From JALYNX01 sp035292685 (GTDB taxonomy: Bacteria; Actinomycetota; Acidimicrobiia; Spongiisociales; ZC4RG35), in the NCBI GenBank assembly GCA_035292685.1, contig DATDPP010000040.1, positions 1-64,000 of the forward strand: a DNA stretch of 64,000 nt, given 5' to 3'. The number at the start of each line of letters is the position of its first letter. Position 1 is the first letter of the stretch. The notes under the pieces are model-generated. The model was not told where the DNA came from. It did not search any database and saw only the letters and a list, made by a program, of their open reading frames with translations. A program made the translations under genes and the position numbers. Shown here in pieces: positions 32,862-41,724 of this stretch.

Positions 32862-34703
32862 TCAGACGCCGGTGTACAGGGCGTCGATCTCGCTGTCGTA
32901 CTTTTCGAGGACCACCCTCCGCTTGAGCTTCAGTGAGGGAGTCACCTCTCCCGAGTCTGGAGTCCACTCATCGGGAACCACGATCCATTTCTTGATCTGC
33001 TCGACACTGGAGACTTTCTCGTTGGCCTCACTTACCGCCTTCTCCACCTCGGCGAGAACCTCGGCAAGCTGTGAGAAGGTGGAGAGGTCCCGATACTCGA
33101 GCCCGTGGGCCTCCGCCCAGGCGGGGGCCTCCTCGTGGTCGAGGGCGATCACCACGCTGAGGAACTTGCGGTTGTCACCGATGATGCATGCCTTGGAGAT
33201 GAGCGGGTGATTGCCCAGGGCCGTTTCCAGCTTGGCGGGAGCGATGTTCTTCCCGGCCGCGGTGATGATGATTTCCTTCTTGCGCCCGACGATCCAGAGA
33301 TAGCCGTCGTCGTCGATTTGTCCCAGGTCCCCCGAATGCAGCCAGCCTCCGGAGTCGAAGGACTCTTCGGTGGCCTCAGGGAGCTTGTAGTAGCCCTGGG
33401 TGATCACCCCGCCCCGCATCAGGACTTCGCCGTCCGGGGCGAGGACCACCTCGACCCCGGGAAGGGCCCGGCCCACGGAGCCGGTCTTGTTGGCTCCGGG
33501 GAGGTTGGTGGTGCCCGGGCCGGTGGTCTCTGACATCCCGTACAGCTCGAACAAGGGGATCCCGATGGTATGGAAGAAGGTGATCAACTCCGGGTTGATC
33601 GGAGCCGCGGCGGTGATAGCCAGCTCCACCGCATCCATCCCCAGCCCCTCGCGGACCTTGGAGAGAACTACCGAGTCGAGTGCCCCGGCGAGCATCGGTC
33701 CCGACTTGCCCTCGGCCTCGGCCTCGACCCGTTTCCGATTGGAGGCCAGAGCGCGATCGATCAGCGTCTTCTTGACACCATGTTCTCCCTCGAAGCGGGC
33801 ACTCAGGCGGGCATGAAACTTCTCGTAGACACGGGGCACGCCAAAGAAGATGGTGGGGCGGGCCTCTTGGATGTATTCGAGGACTCCGGCCATGTTCGAG
33901 CAGAACCAGACCTGCCCGGCCATGTAGGTGCACAGGTAGTGCGTGGCCAGACGCTCGGCGATGTGAGCCAGCGGGAGATAGGAAACCATGCGAGGCCCCA
34001 TGTCGATGTTGGCCGCCCGCCGCAAGCACTCCGCGGTCCAAACAACGTTGCGGTGGCTGATCATGACGCCCTTGGGAGTCCCGGTGGTTCCTGAGGTGTA
34101 GATGAGGGTTGCCAGCGAGTCCGGTGTCATCCGATCGGCCGCCCGATTCACCGACTCGGGGTCCTCCATCAGCCGCTGCTTGCCCCGTGCGATCAACTCG
34201 TCCCAGCCCAAGACCCAATCGGCTGTGTCGTAGTTCTCGGCCCCCGACATCAAGACCACGTAGCGGAGATTGGGGAGCTCTGATCGGATCTCTTCCCACC
34301 GCTTCATGAAATCGAGGTCTTCGAGAATGGCAACCGTGGCCTGGCAGTTCTCGGCGATGTATTGGATCTGGTTGGCGACCAACGTGGAGTAGATGGTCAC
34401 GCCGGTGGCCCCGGTGTGAATCGCCGCGTAATCGGCGATCACATGCTCGGGCCGGTTCCCGGCCATGATGGCCACGAACTGGCCGTCCCCGACCCCCAGG
34501 GATTGAAGACCGGCTGCCGCATCGTGAACCGCCCTCCGGTATCCCTTCCAGGTCAGGTGCTTCCACTCACCGTCCTCTTTCCAGTGGATGGCTGGCTGGT
34601 CTCCATACCGCTCGGCGTTGCGGTCGAAGTAGTCGATAATGGTCTTGCCCTCGACCTCGGCATCGATCGCCGCTCGCTCATCCAGGACAGCTTCCTGCGT
34701 CAT
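32862..34703 (-). CDS. fadD: Long-chain fatty-acyl-CoA synthetase
   Basis: A 613-residue AMP-forming ligase that activates fatty acids to acyl-CoA. Motifs are YTSGTTGTPKGV (P-loop), YLPLAHIAER, ELYGMSETTGPG, and GWLHSGDLGQIDDDGYLWIVGRKKEIII (hinge). The Pro- and Asp-containing blocks and the length match FadD15-like enzymes with an inserted lid. The start is ATG at 34703 behind GGAGGAG; a GTG directly in front would sit on the ribosome site. A TATGCT hexamer at 34740-34745 could be its -10. It is the first gene of the fadD-SDR-MaoC operon. Confidence 0.92.
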   Translation of the reverse strand: MTQEAVLDERAAIDAEVEGKTIIDYFDRNAERYGDQPAIHWKEDGEWKHLTWKGYRRAVHDAAAGLQSLGVGDGQFVAIMAGNRPEHVIADYAAIHTGATGVTIYSTLVANQIQYIAENCQATVAILEDLDFMKRWEEIRSELPNLRYVVLMSGAENYDTADWVLGWDELIARGKQRLMEDPESVNRAADRMTPDSLATLIYTSGTTGTPKGVMISHRNVVWTAECLRRAANIDMGPRMVSYLPLAHIAERLATHYLCTYMAGQVWFCSNMAGVLEYIQEARPTIFFGVPRVYEKFHARLSARFEGEHGVKKTLIDRALASNRKRVEAEAEGKSGPMLAGALDSVVLSKVREGLGMDAVELAITAAAPINPELITFFHTIGIPLFELYGMSETTGPGTTNLPGANKTGSVGRALPGVEVVLAPDGEVLMRGGVITQGYYKLPEATEESFDSGGWLHSGDLGQIDDDGYLWIVGRKKEIIITAAGKNIAPAKLETALGNHPLISKACIIGDNRKFLSVVIALDHEEAPAWAEAHGLEYRDLSTFSQLAEVLAEVEKAVSEANEKVSSVEQIKKWIVVPDEWTPDSGEVTPSLKLKRRVVLEKYDSEIDALYTGV

Positions 34704-34795
34704 CACTCCTCCGGGTCGGGAAATGGCTTCGACTTGCGGAGCATACCGATATGTTGGCGTCTACTCCGGGTCGCCCGCGACCTCAGACCACCTGG

Positions 34796-36529
34796 TCACT
34801 CTTCGGAAACGATGACCTCGTAGCTCTCGATGAGCTGAGGGACGTAGGTGTAGTCCGGCGCCACTGTGAAGGCGCCCTCCAACACCGCGGTGGTTATCAG
34901 ATCGACGACAAAGAGGCTCTCGTCGAGGAGGAGTGAGTTCAAGGATTCCGGTTCCTGGTCGGCCCCGAAGATGACCTCCTCCTTGCCCGACCAGGTTGCA
35001 ATGTTCCAGAACGGCCCGGTCCGCGTGGGGTTGTCCTGGGGACCCGTGATCAGCTCGTTCCAGGCGAAGAAGGTCGGCTTCTGATAGAGCGGAATCGATG
35101 CCACGTCGTCGAGATAGATGGAGTCCGCCTGGTTGTACAAACCGGCGCGCACCTCCTCATCCGTCTCCGATTCGGCCTGGCGCACCAGGGACTCGACCTC
35201 GTCGTTGCAGTACCGATTGACGTTGAGATCTCCGAAGCCGCTGGGCGCTGCCCCCTCGCAGTAGTACACGGTGTTGCGCCCGGACGGCTCAGGTGCGCCG
35301 ACCCAGGCGAAGTTGAGAATCTGCCACACCGAGGAGTCGCCATAGATGAACTCGTTGGCGAAGACACGAGTTGCCGGTCCGAAGTCCGCCGTCACCTCGA
35401 TCCCTACCACGGCCAGGCTGGCCTGTGCCAGGTCGAACAGGGCTTCCCGACCCTCTATACCGGCGGTGGTGGCCCAACGGAACGAAAGACGCTGTCCCTG
35501 GCACACATAGATCCCATCCTCGCCCCGCAGGCACCCATTGTCGATCAGGAGTTGCTCGGCCGAAGCCGCGTCAAAGGAGAACCGGGAGAAATGATCCTCG
35601 TAATACGGGGTCTCCACCATCCACACCGTGTTGCCGAGCGGAACCGCGTCGGCGGTCATCGGGCGCACGACCTGGTTCATGACCGCCTCGCGATCGATTG
35701 CCATGGCGATGGTCTCGCGGATGAACTCTTGGGAGAGCAGCGGATCATCGTGGTTGAAATCGATCTGCTCCCAGATCCTGCCCATACCCGACTCTGAGGT
35801 GACCCCGCTCATGGAGGTCACCTCCTCGACCAGTGAGATCTGGGGCTCGGGGTAGAACATGTCGATTTCCTCGTTGCGAAGCGCCCGCACCTGGGCCTCG
35901 GTGCCGGCCAGGAAGTCGATGTCCACGGTCTGCACGTCCCCAAGGGCAGCCCCGGAGGCACGGTCGCGAGACGCCCAGTAGTTGGGGTTGCGGGTGAGGA
36001 CGATTCGCTCGTCAGAAATCCATTCACTAAAGGCGAAGGGCCCCGAGCCGAGGGTGATCCCCTCATCCCACACCGAGTCGAAGTCCTTGCCTTCCAGCTC
36101 ATGTGCCGGGAGGACGACCTGGAACAGGTTCTTCCAGGGTGCGTAGACCTCTCCGAAGATGGCAAGGAACGTCTTGTCGTCGACGATCTCGTAGCCGGTG
36201 ATCAGGCCGTAGCCGGCGCGGGTGGTGGATGGAATCTCCAAGACGGTGTCGGTGATCGTCTCCAAAGTGAACTCGAAGTCTGTCGAGGTGACCGGGGTCC
36301 CATCCGCCCAGGCCGCATCCGGATGTATGTGGTACCTGACACAAAACGCATCCGGGCATTCGGGAGGCTGGGTGGTCACGGTCCCGGGAACGTCGGTTGT
36401 GGTCGGTTGTTCACTCACCGTCGTGGTGGATTCGGCCACCGCGTCACAAGCCACGAGGACCATCGCGAACACGATGAGAAGACTGGCCCATCGAACGATG
36501 GGCCGCGGGCGGGCAGCTCGCACCGGCAT
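34796..36529 (-). CDS. Circularly permuted family-5 (peptide/nickel-type) ABC solute-binding lipoprotein
   Basis: 577 residues. A signal peptide with lipobox LVAC (Cys28) and a Thr-rich linker are followed at about 57-92 by RYHIHPDAAWADGTPVTS, the segment that normally comes after about 60 residues of mature SBP_bac_5 protein. The missing first part appears instead at the C-terminus (residues 516-577: ADQEPESLNSLLLDESLF, then LIESYEVIVSEE) directly after the normal family end, FWNIATW. The order of parts is thus rotated while the signal peptide stays in front. Cysteine pairs (CPDAFC; CLRGEDGIYVC) may form disulfides. GGAGG lies 7 bases before a GTG at 36523, which may be the true start. No permease or ATPase genes are adjacent. 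Confidence 0.85.
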   Translation of the reverse strand: MPVRAARPRPIVRWASLLIVFAMVLVACDAVAESTTTVSEQPTTTDVPGTVTTQPPECPDAFCVRYHIHPDAAWADGTPVTSTDFEFTLETITDTVLEIPSTTRAGYGLITGYEIVDDKTFLAIFGEVYAPWKNLFQVVLPAHELEGKDFDSVWDEGITLGSGPFAFSEWISDERIVLTRNPNYWASRDRASGAALGDVQTVDIDFLAGTEAQVRALRNEEIDMFYPEPQISLVEEVTSMSGVTSESGMGRIWEQIDFNHDDPLLSQEFIRETIAMAIDREAVMNQVVRPMTADAVPLGNTVWMVETPYYEDHFSRFSFDAASAEQLLIDNGCLRGEDGIYVCQGQRLSFRWATTAGIEGREALFDLAQASLAVVGIEVTADFGPATRVFANEFIYGDSSVWQILNFAWVGAPEPSGRNTVYYCEGAAPSGFGDLNVNRYCNDEVESLVRQAESETDEEVRAGLYNQADSIYLDDVASIPLYQKPTFFAWNELITGPQDNPTRTGPFWNIATWSGKEEVIFGADQEPESLNSLLLDESLFVVDLITTAVLEGAFTVAPDYTYVPQLIESYEVIVSEE

Positions 36530-36629
36530 TCCTCCATATGGCTCGATCGACGCTTCCGGCCTGGCGCTCAGTCGAGGAGGTTCGCGTGTCGCACGAATGA
36601 CCCTCGGGAATGAGTCCTGGTCCGGCTAA

Positions 36630-36655
36630 AGGTAAAACAGGTCTGAGGTAAGACC
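36630..36655 (-). terminator. Probable intrinsic terminator after the AI-2E-family gene
   Basis: On the minus strand a 5-bp stem (GGTCT/AGACC, loop of 6) is followed by TGTTTTACC. It lies 22-47 bases beyond the stop at 36677. The stem is short. A TACCTT hexamer in the same stretch could serve as a -10 for the solute-binding protein gene. Confidence 0.4.
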
Positions 36656-36676
36656 AAGGATCGACCTGGCACCGGG

Positions 36677-37768
36677 TCAGTCTTCGTCCACCGGTTCCGG
36701 CACCTCCGGGATCACTTCGTGGCGATATGCCGACGACTCCGAGATCAGGGCCTGGATGATCCCGGCCATCGGCAAGGCCAGGAGGATCCCGATTCCCCCC
36801 ATTAGCGCAGCGCCGATCAGGATGGCCGCGATCGAGACCGCGGGGTGGATCTCCATCGTCCGTTTCGTGATCCGGGGTGATATCAGGTAGTTCTCCAGTT
36901 GCTGATAGGCGACGAAGAAGAGGATCACCCACAAGGCGTTGGTAGGCCCATTGGCGGAGAGGGCCACGATCGCGGGGAGGACCGCGGCCAGATAGGTGCC
37001 GATGATGGGTATGAACTGACTGAGCACTCCAACCCAGATCCCCAGCGAGAGCGCAAACGGCACCCCGAGAAGTGTGAGCACCAGAGTGGAGATGAAGGCA
37101 CTCAGAATCGCCAGGATCAGACGGGAGTAGATGTAACCCCCCATCTTCTCCACTGCGATATCCCAGACGTGCAACGCATCTCGCTGTTGGTCTGGCGGCA
37201 TAAAGGAGAGGACGGTGTGCTGGAGCTTGGGCAATTCGGCGACCATGTAGAACGAGAAAATGGCCACCGTCGAAATGAAGAAGAGGAAGCTGAACAAGCC
37301 GGTGGTGAGCCCGATCACCCCGCCAACCAGCGTCCCACCAGCCGCGTTTATCAGACTTGCCAGATTCTGACCCTCCTGTTGAACCTCCAGGTCCGACAGT
37401 TGGAGACCGAAAGTGTCCTCGAAAAATCGGGCCAGCGCCGCCACGTAGCCGGGGACGGCTTCGATCAACTGATTGATCTGCTGCACGAACAGGGGTACCA
37501 GTGCGATCAGAAAGACGACCACCAGGGCAAAGGCGGCCAAAAAGACGACTCCGGTGGCGGCCCCCCGTCTCCAGCCCCGTTTTGCGAGGTAGTGAACCGG
37601 AGGCTCGATGGCCACCGCCAAGAACAACGAGACGAACACCATGAACAAGATGTTGCTGAGCCGAAGGACCAGCCAAAGGGCCAAAGCCGTGGCGAGCAGC
37701 ACCCCGGCTACCACGAGTGTCCTTCGCCGGAAGGTCTGGTTGTCTGCCCGCTCGTGTCGCAAGGCCAT
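36677..37768 (-). CDS. AI-2E family transporter (PerM/UPF0118)
   Basis: A 363-residue integral membrane protein with about eight segments. Family landmarks are the N-terminal pair (VVAGVLLATALALWLVLRLS, then FMVFVSLFLAVAIEP), the central soluble stretch (FVQQINQLIEAVPGYVAAL), and the conserved VPFALSLGIWVGVLSQFIPIIGTYLAA region near residue 250. Members export autoinducer-2 or act as Na+/H+ antiporters or permeases; the substrate is not predictable. The ATG at 37768 is 9 bases after a minus-strand TACGCT. Confidence 0.88.
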   Translation of the reverse strand: MALRHERADNQTFRRRTLVVAGVLLATALALWLVLRLSNILFMVFVSLFLAVAIEPPVHYLAKRGWRRGAATGVVFLAAFALVVVFLIALVPLFVQQINQLIEAVPGYVAALARFFEDTFGLQLSDLEVQQEGQNLASLINAAGGTLVGGVIGLTTGLFSFLFFISTVAIFSFYMVAELPKLQHTVLSFMPPDQQRDALHVWDIAVEKMGGYIYSRLILAILSAFISTLVLTLLGVPFALSLGIWVGVLSQFIPIIGTYLAAVLPAIVALSANGPTNALWVILFFVAYQQLENYLISPRITKRTMEIHPAVSIAAILIGAALMGGIGILLALPMAGIIQALISESSAYRHEVIPEVPEPVDED

Positions 37769-37841
37769 CAGCGAGGCAGCGTACGCGGCCGCGAACCCCG
37801 ACGACGGCTTCTAGCCTCCGTCCGCCGGGCAAAGGAGGGTG

Positions 37842-39776
37842 ATGGATCATTTCGAGATCGTCTGGCGCCCGAGCCCGGAACGGGCCGTCGCCAGCCACAC
37901 CGCTCGTTTCATCGCGCAGCACCGACTCGCCGACTACGCCCAACTGCGAAGTCGATCGGTCGAAGATCCGGAATGGTTCTGGGAATCCGTAGTCGGATAC
38001 CTCGGTCTCCCATTCGACAAGCCGTGGCGGGCGATCCTGGACACTTCGAGAGGGACCCCCTGGGCCACCTGGTTCCCCGGCTCGCTGTTCAACCTGAGTC
38101 GGGCCTGTCTCGATCGGTGGGCCGATGAGACACCGGAGCGACTCGCCCTCCGCTCCCAGAAGGAGATCGGTGAGACCAGGGAGCTGAGCTTCAGGAGCCT
38201 TCGTGACGAGGTGGCCCGCCTTGCCGGTGCTTTGCACCGCCTGGGGGTGAGGAGAGGTGATGCGGTTGCGGTCTTCCTGCCGATGTCGGCCGAAGCGGTG
38301 GTGTCCCTGCTCGCCGTGGCCAGGCTCGGGGCGGTCTTCATCCCGGTCTTCTCCGGGTACGGGGCGGAAGCCGTTGCCAGCCGTCTCCGGGACCCGATAC
38401 CCAAGGTCATGATCTGCGCCAACGGTTTCATGCGTCGCGGCAGCCTGGTGGAGATGAAGGAGGTGGCCGACCGGGCGGCCGAGCTTTCGGAAGGAGTAGA
38501 GCACCTCCTGGTTGTCGACTACACCGATCGCTCCCCCACTCCGATGCGTGAGGGCCGGGATCTGTGGTGGGGCGCGGCCTTGGATGGCGTCGAACCGCAT
38601 CCCATTGTGCTCACCGCCGCCGAGGACCCGATGCTCATCGCCTACACCTCGGGGACCACCGGGCCCCCCAAAGGCGCGGTTCACGTTCATGGCGGGTTCG
38701 GGGTGCAGGTGGCGGCCGAAGGCGCATTCCAGTTCGACTTCCACAGGGACGACGTGGTGATGTGGGCCACAGACATGGGTTGGATCATGGGCCCCTGGAT
38801 CGTTGTCGCCGGCCTGGCGAATGGTGCCGCCGTCGCCACCTACGACGGGGCGCCGGACTACCCGGGCCCGGACCGGATCTGGGAGGTGGCTTCGGAGCTG
38901 GAATTGACCTTCCTGGGTGTCTCCCCCACCCTGATCCGCGCCCTACAGCGTCATGGCGCAGAAGAGGCACACAAGCACGATCTGTCGCGGCTGAAGACCT
39001 TCGGCTCCACCGGGGAGCCGTGGAACCCCGATCCTTGGTGGTGGTTGTTCAGGGATGTCGGAGGGGAAACTCGCCCCATCGTCAATATCTCAGGCGGCAC
39101 CGAGATCGGGGCCTGTCTGCTCTCGGTCAACCTCCTTCAGGGAATCAAGCCCACCTCACTTGGAGGCCCGGCACTGGGGATCGACGCCGATGTCTACGAC
39201 AACGAGGGAAGACCGGTGCGGGGAGAGGTGGGTGAACTGGTGGTCCGGGGGTCATGGCCAGGCAGGACCCGAGGCTTCTGGAACGAACCGGAACGGTACC
39301 TCGCCACCTATTGGCAGCGGTTCGACGAGACCTGGGTGCACGGCGATTGGGCCTCGATCGACGAGGATGGCTTCTGGTACCTCCACGGGAGATCCGACGA
39401 CACCCTGAACATCGCCGGGAAGCGGATCGGCCCCGCCGAGATCGAGTCGGTGGCGGTTGCCTTCCCCGAAGTGGTGATGGCGGCCGCGATCGGAGTTCCC
39501 GATGAGATCAAAGGGGAGGCGATCGCTCTCTACGTGGTGCCGGCGCCCGGTGTCGATCCCGAAGAGACGCTCACAGGCGACATCGAGCGGGCTGTGATCG
39601 AAACCCTGGGGAAGAGCTTCCGGCCCAAGACGATCCGTTGGGTGAGCGATCTCCCCCGCACCCGCTCGGCCAAGATCATGCGACGGGTGATCAAGGCGCT
39701 GGCGCTGGGCCAGGAGCCGGGGGATCTCTCGAGTCTGGAGAACCCCGAAAGCCTGGCTGGGATCGAACCACTTTGA
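37842..39776 (+). CDS. Acetyl-CoA-synthetase-like AMP-forming acyl-CoA ligase
   Basis: A 644-residue ligase with an ACAS_N domain (DPEWFWESVVGYLGLPFDKP), P-loop YTSGTTGPPKGAVHVHGG, core motif NISGGTEIGACL, hinge DDTLNIAGKRIGPAEIE, and C-terminal RTRSAKIMRR with the lysine that is acetylated in Acs-type enzymes. Short-chain acids (acetate, propionate, acetoacetate) are the likely substrates. A strong AAAGGAGG ribosome site precedes the ATG at 37842, and a TAGCCT hexamer lies 25 bases upstream, so this gene has a normal leader, unlike many here. It is divergent from the AI-2E-family gene. Confidence 0.9.
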   Translation: MDHFEIVWRPSPERAVASHTARFIAQHRLADYAQLRSRSVEDPEWFWESVVGYLGLPFDKPWRAILDTSRGTPWATWFPGSLFNLSRACLDRWADETPERLALRSQKEIGETRELSFRSLRDEVARLAGALHRLGVRRGDAVAVFLPMSAEAVVSLLAVARLGAVFIPVFSGYGAEAVASRLRDPIPKVMICANGFMRRGSLVEMKEVADRAAELSEGVEHLLVVDYTDRSPTPMREGRDLWWGAALDGVEPHPIVLTAAEDPMLIAYTSGTTGPPKGAVHVHGGFGVQVAAEGAFQFDFHRDDVVMWATDMGWIMGPWIVVAGLANGAAVATYDGAPDYPGPDRIWEVASELELTFLGVSPTLIRALQRHGAEEAHKHDLSRLKTFGSTGEPWNPDPWWWLFRDVGGETRPIVNISGGTEIGACLLSVNLLQGIKPTSLGGPALGIDADVYDNEGRPVRGEVGELVVRGSWPGRTRGFWNEPERYLATYWQRFDETWVHGDWASIDEDGFWYLHGRSDDTLNIAGKRIGPAEIESVAVAFPEVVMAAAIGVPDEIKGEAIALYVVPAPGVDPEETLTGDIERAVIETLGKSFRPKTIRWVSDLPRTRSAKIMRRVIKALALGQEPGDLSSLENPESLAGIEPL

Positions 39777-39832
39777 CAACGGGTCTGCGGGTTACCAGTG
39801 AGCCCGGCGCCAGCCTGCTGAGATAACACGGC

Positions 39833-40606
39833 ATGATCGGCGTGTTCGACTCCGGGGTGGGAGGGCTCGGGGTTCTCTCTCACATCCGACGTGAATTGCC
39901 CGCGGCTGACCTGATATACCTCGCCGACCAGGGGCGCGCCCCGTACGGAACCCGCTCACTCGAAGAAGTCGCCTCCATCTCCGAGGAAGTCACCGAATGG
40001 CTCCTCCAGAAGGGAGCAAAAACCGTCGTGGTGGCATGCAATACCGCCTCCGCGGCAGCTCTCAACCGACTCCGTGCGACACATCCCTCGATTCCTTTCG
40101 TGGGAATGGAGCCTGCTGTGAAGCCTGCCGCTCTCGCCACCAGGTCCGGCGTGATCGGGGTGTTGGCGACGGCGGCCACATTCCAGGGTGAGCTCTACTC
40201 CTCGGTCGTCACGCGGCACGCCCCCGATGTCCAAGTTCTCAACGCCGCTTGTCCGGCATGGGTGCGCCTCGTCGAGTCCGGGAAGATTGAAGGCCCCGAG
40301 GTCGACCAGCAGGTTGCAGACTGTCTGGCCCCGCTGATCGACGGTGGTGCCGACGTGCTGGTGTTGGGATGCACCCATTTCCCATTCCTGCGCCCAGTGA
40401 TCGAGCGTCTGGTCGGGGCCACGGTCGCAATCGTCGATCCGGCCCCGGCAGTTGCCCTCCAGGTGGCTCGGGTAAACGCCGAGGAACCGGGTGACGGGGG
40501 TTTGGTCCTGGCCACCACGGGAAGCCCGGAGCGTCTGGCAAGCCTGGCGCGGGAGTTGGCCGGAATCGAGCCGACCCAGCCCGTTCTAGCCTGGACGCTG
40601 GAATGA
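39833..40606 (+). CDS. murI: Glutamate racemase
   Basis: A 257-residue cofactor-independent racemase that makes D-glutamate for peptidoglycan. Both catalytic cysteines are present: C69 in VACNTAS and C180 in GCTHFPFL. The N-terminal FDSGVGGL binds substrate. The ATG at 39833 gives the normal length. The stop overlaps the menF start (ATGA), so cell-wall and menaquinone synthesis genes are coupled here. Confidence 0.95.
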   Translation: MIGVFDSGVGGLGVLSHIRRELPAADLIYLADQGRAPYGTRSLEEVASISEEVTEWLLQKGAKTVVVACNTASAAALNRLRATHPSIPFVGMEPAVKPAALATRSGVIGVLATAATFQGELYSSVVTRHAPDVQVLNAACPAWVRLVESGKIEGPEVDQQVADCLAPLIDGGADVLVLGCTHFPFLRPVIERLVGATVAIVDPAPAVALQVARVNAEEPGDGGLVLATTGSPERLASLARELAGIEPTQPVLAWTLE

Positions 40607-41724
40607 GCAAACTCGACCCTGACCCGAGGATGAACGACCCACTTCGATCGCGGCCTTCCGTGGCATGGATTCGAGACGGCATGGCCCTCTTCGGCTGGGG
40701 TGAGAGCAGTCGCATCGATCCCGGGATCGGGAGCGACCGTTTCGAGCGGGCCCGGGAGGCGCTCGAGGCCATCCCCGGGAGCATCGGCTTCGCCACCTTC
40801 ACCTTCGACGAGGATGAGCCCGGATCGGTTGTCATCGTCCCCGAGACGGTCCTCGAGGTCCGTGATGGGGGCGGTCGGATGTTGACCGGGGAATTCGATC
40901 AAATCTCCCAGGCATTCGCCGATTCCGCCATGCCCCGGGGAAGGGTGTCGGTCGAGGACAAGGACTCGTGGAAATCCGCCATGGAACTGGCGATGCAGTC
41001 GATCGCTCGCGGAGAAGTCGAGAAGGTCGTTCTCTCTCGAACCGTCGAAATGGTGTTCGACGGCGACGTTCCGATCCAGCAAGTGGCACGTGCCTTGGTG
41101 GACAGCCAGGGAAGCTCGCACACGTTCCTCATAGACGACCTGGTCGGATCCAGCCCAGAGTTGTTGGTCTCCAAACACGGAGCGGCAGTCCGGTCTGTGT
41201 CTTTGGCGGGGTCGGCCGATCGAACCGATCCCGCGGCATCGGCTTCGCTCAGGTCACAGAAGATGGCCGTCGAGCATTCATTGGCGGCAGATTCGGTGGA
41301 AGAGGCGCTGTCTCCGTTTTGCACCAGGTTGGAGAGACAGCCGAGTCGGGTCGAGACCTTCGCCGACATTCATCACCTGGCTACGACCTTCGAGGGCGAG
41401 GCAGTCAATGGGGTTCCGGTGACCGATCTGGTGGCGGCCCTTCACCCCACCGCCGCGGTTGCCGGGACACCGACCAAGGCCGCGGTCGAGCTGATCAGGG
41501 AGATCGAGGGCCACGGTCGCGGTCGTTACGCCGGGCCCGTGGGCTGGTTGGATGCTCACGGTGACGGCGAGTTCGCCATTGCCCTCAGGTGCGGGGAGAT
41601 CAAGGGGCGAAGGGTCACGCTGTACACAGGGGTCGGGCTGGTCGAAGGGTCAGATCCCGAGGCGGAGTTGGAGGAAACCCGGATCAAGCTGCGCCCCATG
41701 TTCAGGGCCCTCGGCGTCAGCTGA
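40603..41724 (+). CDS. menF: Isochorismate synthase
   Basis: A 373-residue chorismate-utilising enzyme that converts chorismate to isochorismate, the first committed menaquinone step. Motifs are EKVVLSRTVEM, SPELLVSKHG, SLAGSADR, HHLATTFEGE, HPTAAVAGTPTKAAVELI and GRGRYAGPVGWLD. The lysine and Glu residues typical of MenF/EntC are in place. It is coupled to murI by a 4-base overlap and converges on menD with an 8-base overlap. Its product is the substrate of MenD, encoded on the other strand. Confidence 0.92.
   Translation: MSKLDPDPRMNDPLRSRPSVAWIRDGMALFGWGESSRIDPGIGSDRFERAREALEAIPGSIGFATFTFDEDEPGSVVIVPETVLEVRDGGGRMLTGEFDQISQAFADSAMPRGRVSVEDKDSWKSAMELAMQSIARGEVEKVVLSRTVEMVFDGDVPIQQVARALVDSQGSSHTFLIDDLVGSSPELLVSKHGAAVRSVSLAGSADRTDPAASASLRSQKMAVEHSLAADSVEEALSPFCTRLERQPSRVETFADIHHLATTFEGEAVNGVPVTDLVAALHPTAAVAGTPTKAAVELIREIEGHGRGRYAGPVGWLDAHGDGEFAIALRCGEIKGRRVTLYTGVGLVEGSDPEAELEETRIKLRPMFRALGVS

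Noticed and set aside
31279..33210. 643-codon open frame on the plus strand
   Set aside because: It lies antisense to the MaoC, SDR and FadD genes, which carry full family motifs. Its own product is His/Arg/Gly-rich noise caused by high GC.
36444..38744. 766-codon open frame on the minus strand
   Set aside because: It crosses three real genes in another frame; the composition is Arg/Gly/Pro-rich and no motif is present.
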